Positions 63,346 to 64,000 of a stretch of 64,000 nucleotides of DNA are shown here, piece by piece (the first letter of the stretch is position 1; the number at the start of each line of letters is the position of its first letter). Both the position numbers and the translations under genes were made by a program. A model generated the notes under the pieces. That model worked only from the letters and a program-made list of their open reading frames with translations, did no database searches and was not told the origin of the DNA. The DNA is from Yersinia alsatica (GTDB lineage Bacteria; Pseudomonadota; Gammaproteobacteria; Enterobacterales; Enterobacteriaceae), in the NCBI RefSeq assembly GCF_902170305.1, contig NZ_CABHWW010000007.1:124001-188000 (forward strand), read 5' to 3'.

Positions 63346-64000
63346 ATGGTCGTGATGGTTAAACGACTGGTATGCACCCTGCTGTTGCTGGCCAGTTTTG
63401 CTTCGATGGCTGCCTGTGATTGGCCTGAGTGGCAGCAGTTTAAACAATACTATATCAGTGATGGTGGGCGGGTTATCGACCCCAGCAGCCCAAGGCAGAT
63501 AACCACTTCCGAGGGGCAGAGTTATGGGTTGTTCTTTGCGCTGGTGGCTGATGATCGAGAGACATTCGAGCGTTTACTCAGTTGGACTGAGAATAACCTG
63601 TCGGCGGGCGATTTAACTGCTCGCCTGCCTGCATGGTTATGGGGGCAACACCAGCAGCATAATTGGGGCATTCTGGACCCAAATTCGGCTTCTGATGCCG
63701 ATTTATGGATTGCTTACAACTTACTGGAAGCGGGACGCTTATGGGATGTGCGCCGCTACCAGACCATGGGCACCTTGCTGTTACAGCGCATCGCCAAGGA
63801 AGAAGTGGTCGATATTCCAGGGCTGGGTAAGATGCTATTGCCGGGCAAAATTGGTTTTAGTGATGACGATCGCTGGCGGCTCAATCCCAGTTATTTGCCG
63901 CCCCAGTTGTTGGCGCGTTTTTCTTCTTTGACCGGGCCATGGAAAGAGATGATTAAAGTCAATCAGCGGTTATGGCTGGAAACAGCACCGCATGGTTTCA
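63346..64000 (+). CDS. bcsZ: BcsZ, periplasmic endo-1,4-beta-glucanase (start only)
   Basis: The first 218 codons, cut by the window end. Signal peptide MVVMVKRLVCTLLLLASFASMA; a second ATG at 63355 would also serve. GH8 family: SEGQSYGLFFALVADD contains the general-acid glutamate and DPNSASDADLWIAYNLLEAGRLW the aspartate motif. Trims nascent cellulose in the periplasm. Starts 5 bp after bcsB. bcsC would be expected next, outside the window. Confidence 0.95.
   Translation, partial: MVVMVKRLVCTLLLLASFASMAACDWPEWQQFKQYYISDGGRVIDPSSPRQITTSEGQSYGLFFALVADDRETFERLLSWTENNLSAGDLTARLPAWLWGQHQQHNWGILDPNSASDADLWIAYNLLEAGRLWDVRRYQTMGTLLLQRIAKEEVVDIPGLGKMLLPGKIGFSDDDRWRLNPSYLPPQLLARFSSLTGPWKEMIKVNQRLWLETAPHGF

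Overview
The window is chromosomal DNA of an enterobacterium. Protein sequence and gene order (Sec/formate dehydrogenase genes, xylose operon at selC, uhpABC, dpp, bcs) fit the genus Yersinia or a close relative. That is a judgement from remembered homologues, not a search.

Layout. 1-5350 (+): end of fdoH, then fdoI, fdhE, selA and selB, a formate dehydrogenase-O and selenocysteine block. 5351-7136: seven palindromes at an exact 30-bp period, then hipB-hipA. 7187-11647: mdfA (-), wecH (+), and a GlxA-type regulator with an isochorismatase-fold protein (-). 11760-20192: D-xylose locus, xylAB (-) and xylFGH plus xylR (+). 20320-20414: selC (tRNA-Sec), followed by the mqsRA toxin-antitoxin pair and about 1 kb with no intact gene. 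22337-26945: a GNAT enzyme and a LacI-controlled sugar operon (LacI, ureidoglycolate lyase-like protein, PfkB kinase, FucP-like permease). 27232-32753: ABM protein, then hutU, hutH and a histidine-type permease. 32808-38304: DUF1003 protein, membrane-anchored hydrolase, ohrR/ohr, eptB. 38417-41965: uhpABC. 42076-42152: tRNA-Pro(TGG). 42462-46868: an AT-rich two-partner secretion locus with two short TpsA-like proteins flanking one TpsB. 47613-53454: dppABCDF. 53865-64000: cellulose synthesis, bcsEFG (-) and bcsRQAB plus the start of bcsZ (+).

How it fits together. FdoGHI needs selenocysteine, and the window holds its chaperone (FdhE), SelA, SelB and tRNA-Sec. The xylose genes form a complete uptake, isomerase, kinase and regulator set. 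UhpABC is a complete sensing system for external hexose phosphate, but the transporter gene uhpT is not next to it. HutU and HutH perform the first two steps of histidine breakdown; hutI, hutG and hutC are not in the window, although a HutC-like operator is.

Most unusual items: the 7 x 30-bp operator-like array in front of hipBA, the TpsA-TpsB-TpsA locus beside tRNA-Pro, the AllA-like protein inside a sugar operon, the isochorismatase with an unassigned C-terminal domain, and the empty stretch after selC-mqsRA. A dispersed repeat of about 115 bp occurs twice (xylA-xylB and dppA-dppB).
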